From assembly GCA_934481445.1 (NCBI GenBank), contig CAKSPC010000055.1:1-13242 (forward strand): a DNA stretch of 13,242 nt, read 5' to 3'. Position 1 is the first letter of the stretch. Each line of letters starts with the position of its first letter. The position numbers were made by a program, and so were the translations under genes. The notes under the pieces were generated by a model that saw only the letters and a program-made list of their open reading frames with translations, was not told the origin of the DNA and searched no databases. This document shows, piece by piece, positions 1 through 6,008 of this stretch. Origin of the DNA: an uncultured Oscillospiraceae bacterium (lineage in GTDB: Bacteria; Bacillota; Clostridia; Oscillospirales; Ruminococcaceae).

Positions 1-383
1 TTAATGGGGAGCTTGTGCATTGCAAGACGCATAGCCTCGCGAGCAGTCTCCTCGGGAACGCCGGCGATCTCGAACATAACTCTGCCGGGCTTTACAACAG
101 CTACCCAGTACTCCGGAGCACCTTTACCGGAACCCATACGAACTCCGAGGGGCTTATCAGTTACGGGCTTGTCAGGGAAAATCTTGATCCAAACCTGACC
201 GCCACGCTTGATATAACGTGTCATTGCGATACGGGCAGCCTCGATCTGATTGGACTTGATCCAAGCAGCCTCGAGTGCCTGAAGGCCGTACTCACCGTTG
301 GAAACGGTGTTGCCTCTTGTAGCGATACCGGTACGGCGACCTCTCTGTACCTTTCTGTACTTTACTCTCTTAGGAAGCAGCAT
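1..383 (-). CDS. rplP: 50S ribosomal protein L16, 3' end cut by the window
   Basis: Encodes L16 of the large subunit, which binds 23S rRNA near the peptidyl transferase centre and the A-site tRNA. The reading frame starts with ATG (383-381) giving [16 protein letters not shown], the standard Firmicutes L16 start, and continues through the conserved [52 protein letters not shown] and [10 protein letters not shown] segments. About 127 residues are visible, ending near MHKLPI; the family is about 137-147 residues, so only the last few codons lie outside the window. Its ATG overlaps the rpsC TGA by one base (TGATG), implying translational coupling. Identity is essentially certain. Confidence 0.97.
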   Translation of the reverse strand, partial: MLLPKRVKYRKVQRGRRTGIATRGNTVSNGEYGLQALEAAWIKSNQIEAARIAMTRYIKRGGQVWIKIFPDKPVTDKPLGVRMGSGKGAPEYWVAVVKPGRVMFEIAGVPEETAREAMRLAMHKLPI

Positions 384-1153
384 CAGTCGTTACCCCCTTC
401 TCTTTTTGTAGCTTCTCTCGGTCTGCGGGGACGACGATCATCGCGGCCTCTGCCACCGTTGTTTCTGTCATTGCGGCGTCTGTCGGGTCTTTCGTTTCTC
501 TCTTCTCTGTTGGAGGAGATCTGACCCTTCAGGATTTCGCCCTTGTAGATCCAAACCTTAACGCCGATAACGCCGTAGGTTGTGTTTGCTCTTGCAACAC
601 CATAGTCGATGTCTGCGCGAAGAGTCTGAAGCGGGATTGTGCCCTCATGATAGCTCTCTGTACGAGCGATCTCGGCACCGCCAAGACGGCCTGCTACCAT
701 TGTCTTGATACCCTTAGCGCCGCTCTTCATTGTTCTGCCGATAACAGACTTCATAGCGCGTCTGAAGGATACACGACCCTCGAGCTGCTGTGCAATGTTC
801 TCTGCAACGAGCTGAGCATTCATATCGGGGTTCTTTACCTCGATGATCTTGATGTCAACCTTCTTGCCTGTGAACTTCTCCATCTCAGCCTTGAGCTTGT
901 CTACCTCTGCGCCCTTTGCGCCGATAACCATACCGGGCTTTGCGCAGCTGATAGCGATGGTAACCTTATCGCCTGTTCTCTCTATCTCGATAGAGGGAAC
1001 GCCGGCCTTATACAGCTTCTTCTTCAGAAGCTCGCGAATTTTGTAGTCCTCAACAAGTGTATCACCGAAGGTTGCTTTGCCCGCGAACCAGCGAGAATCC
1101 CAATCCTTGATTACACCCACTCTGAGACCGTGTGGATTAACCTTCTGTCCCAT
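383..1153 (-). CDS. rpsC: 30S ribosomal protein S3 with long basic C-terminal tail
   Basis: S3 of the small-subunit head, at the mRNA entry channel. The 256-residue product starts [13 protein letters not shown], has the type II KH-domain GxxG loop (VIGAKG, about 76-81) and the C-terminal S3 signature around [12 protein letters not shown] (155-166) and [13 protein letters not shown] (193-205). An AAGGAGGAG ribosome site lies 7-8 nt upstream of the ATG, and the stop overlaps the rplP start. The typical bacterial length is about 210-235; the excess is a tail from about residue 213 made largely of Arg, Asp, Asn and Gly (for example [20 protein letters not shown]), probably disordered and RNA-binding. 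Such tails occur in some Gram-positive S3 proteins, so the gene is intact rather than fused. Confidence 0.97.
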   Translation of the reverse strand: MGQKVNPHGLRVGVIKDWDSRWFAGKATFGDTLVEDYKIRELLKKKLYKAGVPSIEIERTGDKVTIAISCAKPGMVIGAKGAEVDKLKAEMEKFTGKKVDIKIIEVKNPDMNAQLVAENIAQQLEGRVSFRRAMKSVIGRTMKSGAKGIKTMVAGRLGGAEIARTESYHEGTIPLQTLRADIDYGVARANTTYGVIGVKVWIYKGEILKGQISSNREERNERPDRRRNDRNNGGRGRDDRRPRRPREATKREGGND

Positions 1154-1167
1154 TGTAATTCTCCTCC

Positions 1168-1503
1168 TTATTCTGCTTCTTTAACAACCAGTACGATGTT
1201 GGACGTTCTCTTGAGAATTCTGTGAGCGCGTCCGTGATCCTTAGGTCTGATACGCTTGAGAGTAACACCCGCGCCTACGAAGCACTCGGAAACGTAAAGG
1301 CGGCTTGTGTCCATGTTGTGATTGTTCTCTGCGTTCGCAACTGCGGACTTGAGAAGCTTTGCGAGGGGCTCGCAAGCGGACTTGGGTGTGTTGTTCAGTA
1401 TTGCCATGGCAACTTCCACAGGCTTGTTTCTGATGAGGTCGAGAACGATGCCGACCTTTCTCGGAGAAATACGAACCTGTCTGAGTTCAGCTCTAGCTTC
1501 CAT
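1168..1503 (-). CDS. rplV: 50S ribosomal protein L22
   Basis: L22 binds several 23S rRNA domains, and its beta-hairpin lines the peptide exit tunnel. The 111-residue product starts [25 protein letters not shown], the family signature, and contains the tunnel-hairpin segment [20 protein letters not shown] near the C-terminus. Length is normal. The stop codon lies within the purine-rich ribosome site of rpsC 14 bp downstream, so the two are probably translated in sequence. It sits between rpsS and rpsC in the conserved S10 operon order. No irregularity is seen. Confidence 0.97.
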   Translation of the reverse strand: MEARAELRQVRISPRKVGIVLDLIRNKPVEVAMAILNNTPKSACEPLAKLLKSAVANAENNHNMDTSRLYVSECFVGAGVTLKRIRPKDHGRAHRILKRTSNIVLVVKEAE

Positions 1504-1515
1504 ATTTTCTCCTCC

Positions 1516-1794
1516 TTACTTCTTGCCTGTGGTCTTGCTTCCTGCGTGACCCTTGAAGGTTCTTGTAGGAGCAAACTCGCCCAGCTTATGACCTACCATG
1601 TCCTCGGTAACATATACCGGAACGTGCTTTCTGCCGTCGTGTACGGCAAATGTATGACCTACGAAATCAGGGAAAATTGTAGAAGAACGGCTCCATGTCT
1701 TGAGCACTTTCTTTTCGCCTGCTTCGTTCATAGCAAGAACTCTCTTGTAAAGAGCTTCCTGCACGAAAGGTCCCTTTTTAACGCTTCTTCCCAT
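1516..1794 (-). CDS. rpsS: 30S ribosomal protein S19
   Basis: S19 sits in the small-subunit head, with S13, near the A-site finger. The frame is open from an upstream ATG at 1824, but I choose the ATG at 1794-1792. It gives [19 protein letters not shown], the universal S19 start, and is preceded by a GAAAGGAAT ribosome site at suitable distance. The resulting 92 residues match the family length. Conserved segments include [21 protein letters not shown] and [18 protein letters not shown]. The gene follows a 153-bp spacer after rplB, the longest internal gap in this operon, and precedes rplV by 12 bp. Confidence 0.96.
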   Translation of the reverse strand: MGRSVKKGPFVQEALYKRVLAMNEAGEKKVLKTWSRSSTIFPDFVGHTFAVHDGRKHVPVYVTEDMVGHKLGEFAPTRTFKGHAGSKTTGKK

Positions 1795-1947
1795 GTCATT
1801 AATTCCTTTCAAGTTAAGCTGCAAGTTAATGAGCAGCGGGCCACGCGCTGCGTTTTACGCACAACTTTAATCATGATGTGCAACGCTGTTCTTATTAACA
1901 GCAACTTTAGGGTTTTGATTTTGATTATCTGAAAAGAGTTTCCGGAA
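1795..1947 (-). promoter_or_regulatory. rplB-rpsS spacer with two stem-loops
   Basis: This 153-bp non-coding gap is unusually long for an S10 operon, where most gaps are under 20 bp. It holds two short perfect inverted repeats: GCAGCG/CGCTGC at 1833-1838/1846-1851 with a 7-nt loop, and GCTGTT/AACAGC at 1885-1890/1897-1902 with a 6-nt loop. Neither is followed by a U-tract in the minus direction, so they do not look like full terminators. They could tune mRNA stability or partial termination; no function is shown. Confidence 0.45.
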
Positions 1948-2781
1948 TTACTTACCGTTTCTTCTCTTAACGATGAACTTGTTGGACGCCTTCTTGGTAG
2001 AACGTGTCTTGTAACCGAGAGCGGGCTTGCCCCAGGGAGTAACAGGTCCGGGACGACCAACGGGGGACTTACCCTCACCACCGCCGTGCGGGTGGTCATT
2101 CGGGTTCATGACAGAACCACGAACTGTGGGTCTAACGCCGAGGTGACGTGTCTTACCTGCCTTACCGAGGTTAACGTTCTCGTGGTCGATGTTGGAAACG
2201 GTACCGATGGAAGCCATGCAGTCAGCGGATACGTTTCTGAGCTCGCCGGAGGGCAGACGGAGCAGCGCGTAAACGCCTTCCTTAGCCATCAGCTGAGCCA
2301 TGTTGCCGGCAGAACGAACGAGCTGTGCGCCCTTGCCGGGGTGAAGCTCAACGTTGTGAACAACGGTACCAACGGGGATGTCCTTCAGCTGCAGAGCGTT
2401 GCCGGGCTTGATGTCAGCGTCAGCGCCTGCGCGAACAACGTCGCCAACCTTCAGTCCGTCGGGGGCGATGATGTATCTCTTCTCGCCGTCCTCGTACTGA
2501 ACGAGAGCGATGAAAGCGGAACGGTTAGGATCGTACTCGAGGGTCAGAACGTTTGCGTTCATGCCCTGCTTATCTCTCTTGAAGTCGATAACACGGTACT
2601 TCTTTCTGTTACCGCCGCCGATGTGTCTTACTGTGATTCTGCCGTAGCTGTTGCGGCCGGCAGTTTTCTTAACGGGCTCCAGAAGGGATTTTTCGGGAGC
2701 TACCTTGGATAAGCCGCTGTAATCGGTAACAGTCATGCCACGACGGCTGTTGTTTACAGGCTTGTAAGCTTTAATAGCCAT
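1948..2781 (-). CDS. rplB: 50S ribosomal protein L2
   Basis: L2 is a core large-subunit protein needed for subunit joining and peptidyl transferase activity. The 277-residue product starts [21 protein letters not shown] and has the normal family length. The RNA-binding OB/SH3-like core is present (for example [21 protein letters not shown] near residues 43-63). The conserved functional histidine lies in the DHPHGGGEG motif, with His230 matching His229 of the E. coli numbering. A basic tail ends FIVKRRNGK. An AAGGAG ribosome site precedes the ATG, and rplW ends 17 bp upstream. Confidence 0.97.
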   Translation of the reverse strand: MAIKAYKPVNNSRRGMTVTDYSGLSKVAPEKSLLEPVKKTAGRNSYGRITVRHIGGGNRKKYRVIDFKRDKQGMNANVLTLEYDPNRSAFIALVQYEDGEKRYIIAPDGLKVGDVVRAGADADIKPGNALQLKDIPVGTVVHNVELHPGKGAQLVRSAGNMAQLMAKEGVYALLRLPSGELRNVSADCMASIGTVSNIDHENVNLGKAGKTRHLGVRPTVRGSVMNPNDHPHGGGEGKSPVGRPGPVTPWGKPALGYKTRSTKKASNKFIVKRRNGK

Positions 2782-2798
2782 TTCGTTTCACTCCTTAC

Positions 2799-3098
2799 TT
2801 AAATCATTCCATCGAAGAACTCGATAGTCTTAGAACCTTCTGCCAGTGTAACGATTGCCTTCTTCCAGTCGGAAGTGTAGCCTTCGTTTCTGCCCATTCT
2901 CTTCTTTCTTCCGCGAACGCTTACGGTGTTTACCTTTGCTACCTTAACGCCCTTGAAGAGGGTCTCGACAGCCTTAGCGATCTCGATCTTGTTAGCGGAC
3001 TTAGCAACCTTGAAAGTGTACTTGCCGGCAGCCAGACACTCCATGCTGTGTTCGGTGATAATGGGCTTGATGATGATGTCCTGAGCAGTCTTTACCAT
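2799..3098 (-). CDS. rplW: 50S ribosomal protein L23
   Basis: L23 lies at the polypeptide exit and is a docking site for signal recognition particle and trigger factor. The 99-residue product shows the family features IIIKPIITEHSMECLAAGKYTFKVAKSANK at the N-terminus and VNTVSVRGRKKRMGRNEGYTSDWKKAIVTL toward the C-terminus. Its ATG overlaps the rplD TAA by one base (TAATG), so translation is probably coupled to rplD. Length is normal for bacteria. Confidence 0.96.
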   Translation of the reverse strand: MVKTAQDIIIKPIITEHSMECLAAGKYTFKVAKSANKIEIAKAVETLFKGVKVAKVNTVSVRGRKKRMGRNEGYTSDWKKAIVTLAEGSKTIEFFDGMI

Positions 3099-3721
3099 TA
3101 TGCGTACACCTCCTCAAGCTTTTCCACAGCGCCCTTAACGACAACGAACTTGTTGCAGTTGAGGATGTCGTAAACGTTGAGAGTGTTGGACTGAGTTGTC
3201 TTAACGCCCTCGATGTTTGCTGCGGACTTGATAACCTTCTTGTCTACGCTGTCGAGTACGATCAGAGTCTTGTTCTCTGCGCCGATAGCCTTCAGCATAG
3301 CAACGATAGTCTTTGTCTTGAACTCGTCTGTCTTGATAGCGTCAACAACGATCATCTCGTTTGCAGCCACCTTGCTCGAAAGAGCAGACAGCATAGCAAG
3401 TCTCTTGACCTGCTTGTTCATTGTAAATCTGTAAGAACGGGGCTTCGGGCCGAGAGCGATACCGCCGTGTCTCCACTGGGGAGCTCTGGTGGAACCCTGT
3501 CTTGCATGACCTGTGCCCTTCTGTCTCCAGGGCTTTCTTCCGCCGCCGCTTACCTCTGTTCTGGTAAGAGTGGACTGTGTGCCCTGACGCTGATTTGCGA
3601 GATAGTTCACAACAGCGGAGTGCATAGCGGTCTTGTTAGGTTCGATGCCGAACACTGCGTCGTTAAGCTCAAGCTCGGAAACGACCTTACCCGCCATATC
3701 TACTACATTAATCTTTGACAT
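3098..3721 (-). CDS. rplD: 50S ribosomal protein L4
   Basis: L4 binds 23S rRNA and extends a loop into the exit tunnel. In E. coli it is also the autogenous repressor of the S10 operon, acting on the leader RNA. The 207-residue product starts MSKINVVDMAGKVVSELELND and carries the conserved tunnel-loop segment GGGRKPWRQKGTGHARQGST followed by RAPQWRHGGIALGPKPRSY (about 59-98). The start follows a GGGAGGAC ribosome site. Length is normal. Whether this L4 controls its own operon is an open inference, relevant because stem-loops lie both in the leader and between rpsJ and rplC. Confidence 0.96.
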   Translation of the reverse strand: MSKINVVDMAGKVVSELELNDAVFGIEPNKTAMHSAVVNYLANQRQGTQSTLTRTEVSGGGRKPWRQKGTGHARQGSTRAPQWRHGGIALGPKPRSYRFTMNKQVKRLAMLSALSSKVAANEMIVVDAIKTDEFKTKTIVAMLKAIGAENKTLIVLDSVDKKVIKSAANIEGVKTTQSNTLNVYDILNCNKFVVVKGAVEKLEEVYA

Positions 3722-3738
3722 GATGGTGTCCTCCCCTC

Positions 3739-4371
3739 TTATGCTTTAACTGCGTCGCAGATGGTAACTACGCCGCCCTTAGGACCGGGAACAGCACCCT
3801 TGACAGCGATCAGGTTGTTTTCAACATCAACCTTGACAACTACAAGATTCTGAACCGTTACGTTTTCAGCACCCATATGACCTGCCATGCCCTTGCCCTT
3901 GAAGATTCTCGAGGGGCTGGAGCAAGCGCCCATGGAGCCTGCCTGTCTTGCAACAGGGCCGGAACCGTGAGTTTCCTTCAGTCTGTGCTGGTTGTGACGC
4001 TTGATAGCGCCTGTGAAGCCCTTACCCTTGCTTACGCCTGCAACGTCGATAACGTCGCCCTCAGCGAAAACGTCAGCCTTGATGATATCGCCTGTGTTGA
4101 GCGCGGAGATATCGTCCAGACGGAACTCCTTAAGAGTCTTCTTGAACGCTACATCGTTCTTCTTGAAGTGACCGGCCTCGGGCTTGTTAACGTGCTTGGG
4201 AGATACATCTCCGAAGCCCAGCTGAACAGCCTCGTAGCCATCGTTCTCGGTTGTCTTCTTCTGTACTACTACGCAGGGACCCGCTTCGATAACTGTTACG
4301 GGAACAACCTTGCCTGCCTCGTCGAAGATCTGCGTCATGCCGATCTTCTTGCCGATAATACCCTTTGTCAT
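3739..4371 (-). CDS. rplC: 50S ribosomal protein L3
   Basis: L3 is an early-assembly large-subunit protein that reaches toward the peptidyl transferase centre. The 210-residue product starts [32 protein letters not shown] and contains the signature [24 protein letters not shown] and the central loop [24 protein letters not shown], a Firmicutes-type version without the Gln that PrmB methylates in E. coli. An AAGGAGGA ribosome site (about 4381-4389) precedes the ATG. The 115-bp gap to rpsJ is filled by three stem-loops. Confidence 0.97.
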   Translation of the reverse strand: MTKGIIGKKIGMTQIFDEAGKVVPVTVIEAGPCVVVQKKTTENDGYEAVQLGFGDVSPKHVNKPEAGHFKKNDVAFKKTLKEFRLDDISALNTGDIIKADVFAEGDVIDVAGVSKGKGFTGAIKRHNQHRLKETHGSGPVARQAGSMGACSSPSRIFKGKGMAGHMGAENVTVQNLVVVKVDVENNLIAVKGAVPGPKGGVVTICDAVKA

Positions 4372-4399
4372 TTCGGCTTTTCCTCCTTATTGGTTATTG

Positions 4400-4463
4400 G
4401 TCGGGAGATCCCGACATGACCATGCGCTTTTCAGCGCGTGGTTAGTGGTTGAGTTTCCTCAAC
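4400..4463 (-). promoter_or_regulatory. Cluster of three stem-loops between rpsJ and rplC
   Basis: Three inverted repeats lie in tandem. In mRNA order they are GTTGAG/CTCAAC with loop GAAA (4463-4448); a 9-bp stem with one mismatch, ACCACGCGC/GCGCATGGT (4442-4419); and GTCGGG/CCCGAC with loop ATCT (4415-4400). The rplC ribosome site follows within about 10 nt of the last one. There is no U-tract, so these are not classical terminators. Likely roles are mRNA processing, stability or translational control of rplC; function is inferred only from position. Confidence 0.65.
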
Positions 4464-4486
4464 ATAACTCCAAATTCAATCTATGA

Positions 4487-4798
4487 TTAGATATCCATTG
4501 AAATTTCTACGCCTGCGGGCAGCTCCAGGGACTGGAGAGCCTCGATTGTCTTCTGAGAAGGACGGATAACGTCAACAAGGCGCTTGTGAGTTCTCTGTTC
4601 GAACTGCTCGCGGGAATCCTTGTACTTGTGTACCGCTCTCAGAATGGTCACTACCTGCTTGTCTGTGGGAAGCGGGATAGGACCTGCTACTCTGGCGCCG
4701 CTGCGCTTAGCTGCGTCTACGATCTTTGCTGCAGCCGCGTCAACAACGCTGTGCTCGTAACCCTTGATCTTGATTCTTACCTTTTCGTTAGATGCCAT
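4487..4798 (-). CDS. rpsJ: 30S ribosomal protein S10
   Basis: S10 of the small-subunit head; the same protein also joins NusB in antitermination complexes. The 103-residue product has the canonical features [47 protein letters not shown] and the S10 signature around [21 protein letters not shown], ending GVEISMDI. The ATG (4798-4796) follows a GAAAGGGTTG purine-rich site that is weaker than those of the downstream genes. It is the first gene of the operon, preceded by a long structured leader. Confidence 0.97.
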   Translation of the reverse strand: MASNEKVRIKIKGYEHSVVDAAAAKIVDAAKRSGARVAGPIPLPTDKQVVTILRAVHKYKDSREQFEQRTHKRLVDVIRPSQKTIEALQSLELPAGVEISMDI

Positions 4799-5076
4799 GA
4801 TTTTTCAACCCTTTCTCAGTAGTTAAATGCCGGCGAAAGCCTATTTGAAAAATCCACTGTACCGTGTGTTTCATTTTTTCGGACATATCTGTTAGTTATC
4901 CGGGACATCCCGGACACTTTAACGAAAGCACCGAAGATGAACGCACGTTTTCTGTAAATCTTCTCCGCCCGATTTGAAACCGGACATACTCCGTCGAAAT
5001 TCCCACGGAAACCCGTGCAACCTCCGACCTCATCGCCATGCTTTATGTTTAGCCATACCACTCGGTACGACCGCCA
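4799..5076 (-). promoter_or_regulatory. S10 operon 5' leader with stem-loops
   Basis: About 278 nt separate the predicted transcription start (near 5076) from rpsJ. Clear inverted repeats, in mRNA order, are CACGG/CCGTG with loop GTTT (5017-5004); GAAGAT/ATCTTC enclosing a smaller hairpin (4963-4933); and TCCGGG/CCCGGA with loop ATGT (4914-4899). The last has the core CGGGATGTCCCG, nearly identical to the CGGGATCTCCCG hairpin before rplC. Leaders of S10 operons are known sites of autogenous control in E. coli (by L4). Here only the length and structures are seen; the ligand is unknown. No convincing gene was found in this stretch. Confidence 0.6.
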
Positions 5077-5082
5077 TCATCT

Positions 5083-5111
5083 ATTTTATCATAATAATCC
5101 TGCAATTGCAA
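5083..5111 (-). promoter_or_regulatory. Sigma-A-type promoter of the S10 operon
   Basis: On the minus strand a TTGCAA -35 box (5111-5106) and a TAAAAT -10 box (5088-5083, 5 of 6 consensus) are separated by exactly 17 bp. The predicted start is near 5076. A GCGC-TGT-GCGC inverted repeat (5112-5122) abuts the -35 box. The -35 box is only 4 of 6 to consensus. Confidence 0.6.
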
Positions 5112-5282
5112 GCGCTGTGCGCATATTTATCGCATTTTATGATATAGAATTTTAGTCCCTTTTGAGGGCTTTCTATTGTGCATTTTAAACAACAGGCATA
5201 TTATTCCCTGAACGCTCGGAAATATCAGCCGGCGATTATTCATTCTGTATATTTTTTTGAGCAAATTTTCTTTATATACCTT
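5112..5282. other. AT-rich gap between the S10 promoter and xre; no gene seen
   Basis: About 170 bp of AT-rich sequence without a credible reading frame. It contains the 3' flank of xre. I see one imperfect stem, AGTCCC/GGGCT with a bulged T (about 5155-5169), followed by TTTCTATT on the plus strand, but no hairpin with a U-tract in the xre direction. xre transcripts might therefore continue toward the S10 operon. Confidence 0.5.
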
Positions 5283-5519
5283 TTAAATATTATTATTATT
5301 ATTTGAGGAATACGGTTTGGTAATATTTGTTCTACCTAGAATATAATCCGTTGACACTCCATAGTAATCCGCCAGTTTTATTAAGTGTTCCAATGGTATA
5401 GTTTGAAAACCGCGTTCATAACGCGAGTATACCGTTTGCTTTATTTTCAGTATTTCACTTACCTGTTGTTGGGACATATCATTATCCTCTCGCAAATCTC
5501 TCAGCCGCTGAAAAAACAA
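5283..5519 (-). CDS. Small XRE-family helix-turn-helix regulator (TTG start)
   Basis: A Cro/C1-type DNA-binding protein of 78 residues, essentially only an HTH_3 domain. The helix-turn-helix spans MSQQQVSEILKIKQTVYSRYERG, followed by LIKLADYYGVSTDYILGRTN, the standard XRE end. The frame is open from GTG (5528), but that codon overlaps the GGAGG ribosome site (5532-5528). The TTG at 5519-5517 lies 8 nt after it and gives the family-like start MFFQRLRDLREDND, so I choose TTG. The region between site and codon 3 is two T-tracts (8 and 6) on the coding strand. The C-terminus is five Asn codons from an ATT microsatellite. It is divergent from the lipoprotein gene, which it probably controls. Confidence 0.85.
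   Translation of the reverse strand: MFFQRLRDLREDNDMSQQQVSEILKIKQTVYSRYERGFQTIPLEHLIKLADYYGVSTDYILGRTNITKPYSSNNNNNI
5289..5303. repeat. (ATT)5 trinucleotide microsatellite in the xre 3' end
   Basis: Five tandem ATT units encode five consecutive Asn residues (AAT on the coding strand) just before the terminal Ile and stop of xre. Unit gain or loss would change tail length without breaking the frame. Confidence 0.8.
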
Positions 5520-5532
5520 AAAAAACACCTCC

Positions 5533-5605
5533 AGTACCGTTTAGTACTATTGACTTTATCACATGTTTATGCTATAATTGAGATGTTAGAACCTTTTGGT
5601 ACTAA
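5533..5605. promoter_or_regulatory. Candidate XRE operators: repeated TTAGTACC-like half-sites
   Basis: Three GTAC-centred motifs lie in the xre/lipoprotein intergenic region: CCAGTACC (5531-5538), TTAGTACT (5541-5548) and GGTACTAA (5598-5605). The last forms an inverted repeat with TTAGAACC (5586-5593), 4-nt spacer, 7 of 8 positions matching. The second touches the -35 box of the lipoprotein promoter; the third lies just past its transcription start. Binding by the adjacent XRE protein is inferred from position and symmetry. Confidence 0.5.
5550..5578 (+). promoter_or_regulatory. Near-consensus promoter of the lipoprotein gene
   Basis: TTGACT (5550-5555) and TATAAT (5573-5578) are separated by 17 bp, with a TGC extension before the -10 box. 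Predicted start is near 5585. The strength suggests the gene needs repression, consistent with the flanking operator-like repeats. Confidence 0.8.
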
Positions 5606-5627
5606 ATATTTTTAAAGGAGAATTGAA

Positions 5628-6008
5628 ATGAAGAAAATTAGTCTAATGCTCGTTACTTGTATCTTGCTGCTCTCGGGCTGTAGCACTCCTGCAGATAGTT
5701 CTGTTCCACCCGTCACAACGGCTGCAACAACGGAACAAACCACAACATCAACAGTATCTACAACCAGTGCGGCTCCTAAGCCACAAACAACCAAAGCCAA
5801 AACAGAAACCACCGTGCGTTTTACCAACAAACATGATGGCGTAACATCAAAAACACCATGCTCATATCCCGGCTGTCCAAAAAAAGTTGCGACAACTGGC
5901 GATACCTGCTATTGCACATTTCACTCTGCAAAATGCTTAGAGTGTGGCAGTTATATTGATGCGGACGCTCTTTATTGCATAGACTGCATTCTCAAAGCTT
6001 TCGGATAA
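5628..6008 (+). CDS. Thr-rich lipoprotein with Cys-rich zinc-ribbon-like tail
   Basis: I do not recognise a named family. The 126-residue product begins with a lipoprotein signal peptide (MKKISLMLVTCILLLSGC) with lipobox LSGC and lipidated Cys18, so it is predicted to be anchored outside the membrane. Residues 19-65 are a low-complexity linker rich in Thr, Ser, Pro and Ala. The tail has eight Cys (78, 83, 94, 96, 103, 106, 117, 120) and His99; C103xxC106 with C117xxC120 resembles a zinc ribbon, with a possible second site from Cys78, 83, 94, 96 and His99. An AAAGGAG site lies 7 nt before the ATG. It is divergent from xre and overlaps the gpr 3' end by 17 bp tail to tail. Base composition is visibly more AT-rich than its neighbours. 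Confidence 0.8.
   Translation: MKKISLMLVTCILLLSGCSTPADSSVPPVTTAATTEQTTTSTVSTTSAAPKPQTTKAKTETTVRFTNKHDGVTSKTPCSYPGCPKKVATTGDTCYCTFHSAKCLECGSYIDADALYCIDCILKAFG

Noticed and set aside
1222..1932. 236-codon plus-strand frame opposite rplV and rpsS
   Set aside because: It is antisense to two certain ribosomal protein genes and shows no domain or ribosome site.
5030..5056. Eight-codon mini-ORF (MAKHKAWR) near the 5' end of the S10 leader
   Set aside because: It could be a leader peptide, but the ribosome site is weak and no attenuator with a U-tract follows. It is too short to support.
4816..5061. 81-codon minus-strand reading frame (GTG start) in the S10 leader
   Set aside because: It overlaps the predicted leader and its stem-loops, has no ribosome site, and its translation resembles no family I know.
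5155..5173. Imperfect AGTCCC/GGGCT hairpin followed by TTTCTATT as a plus-strand terminator
   Set aside because: No plus-strand gene lies upstream for it to terminate, the stem is bulged, and the T-tract is interrupted.
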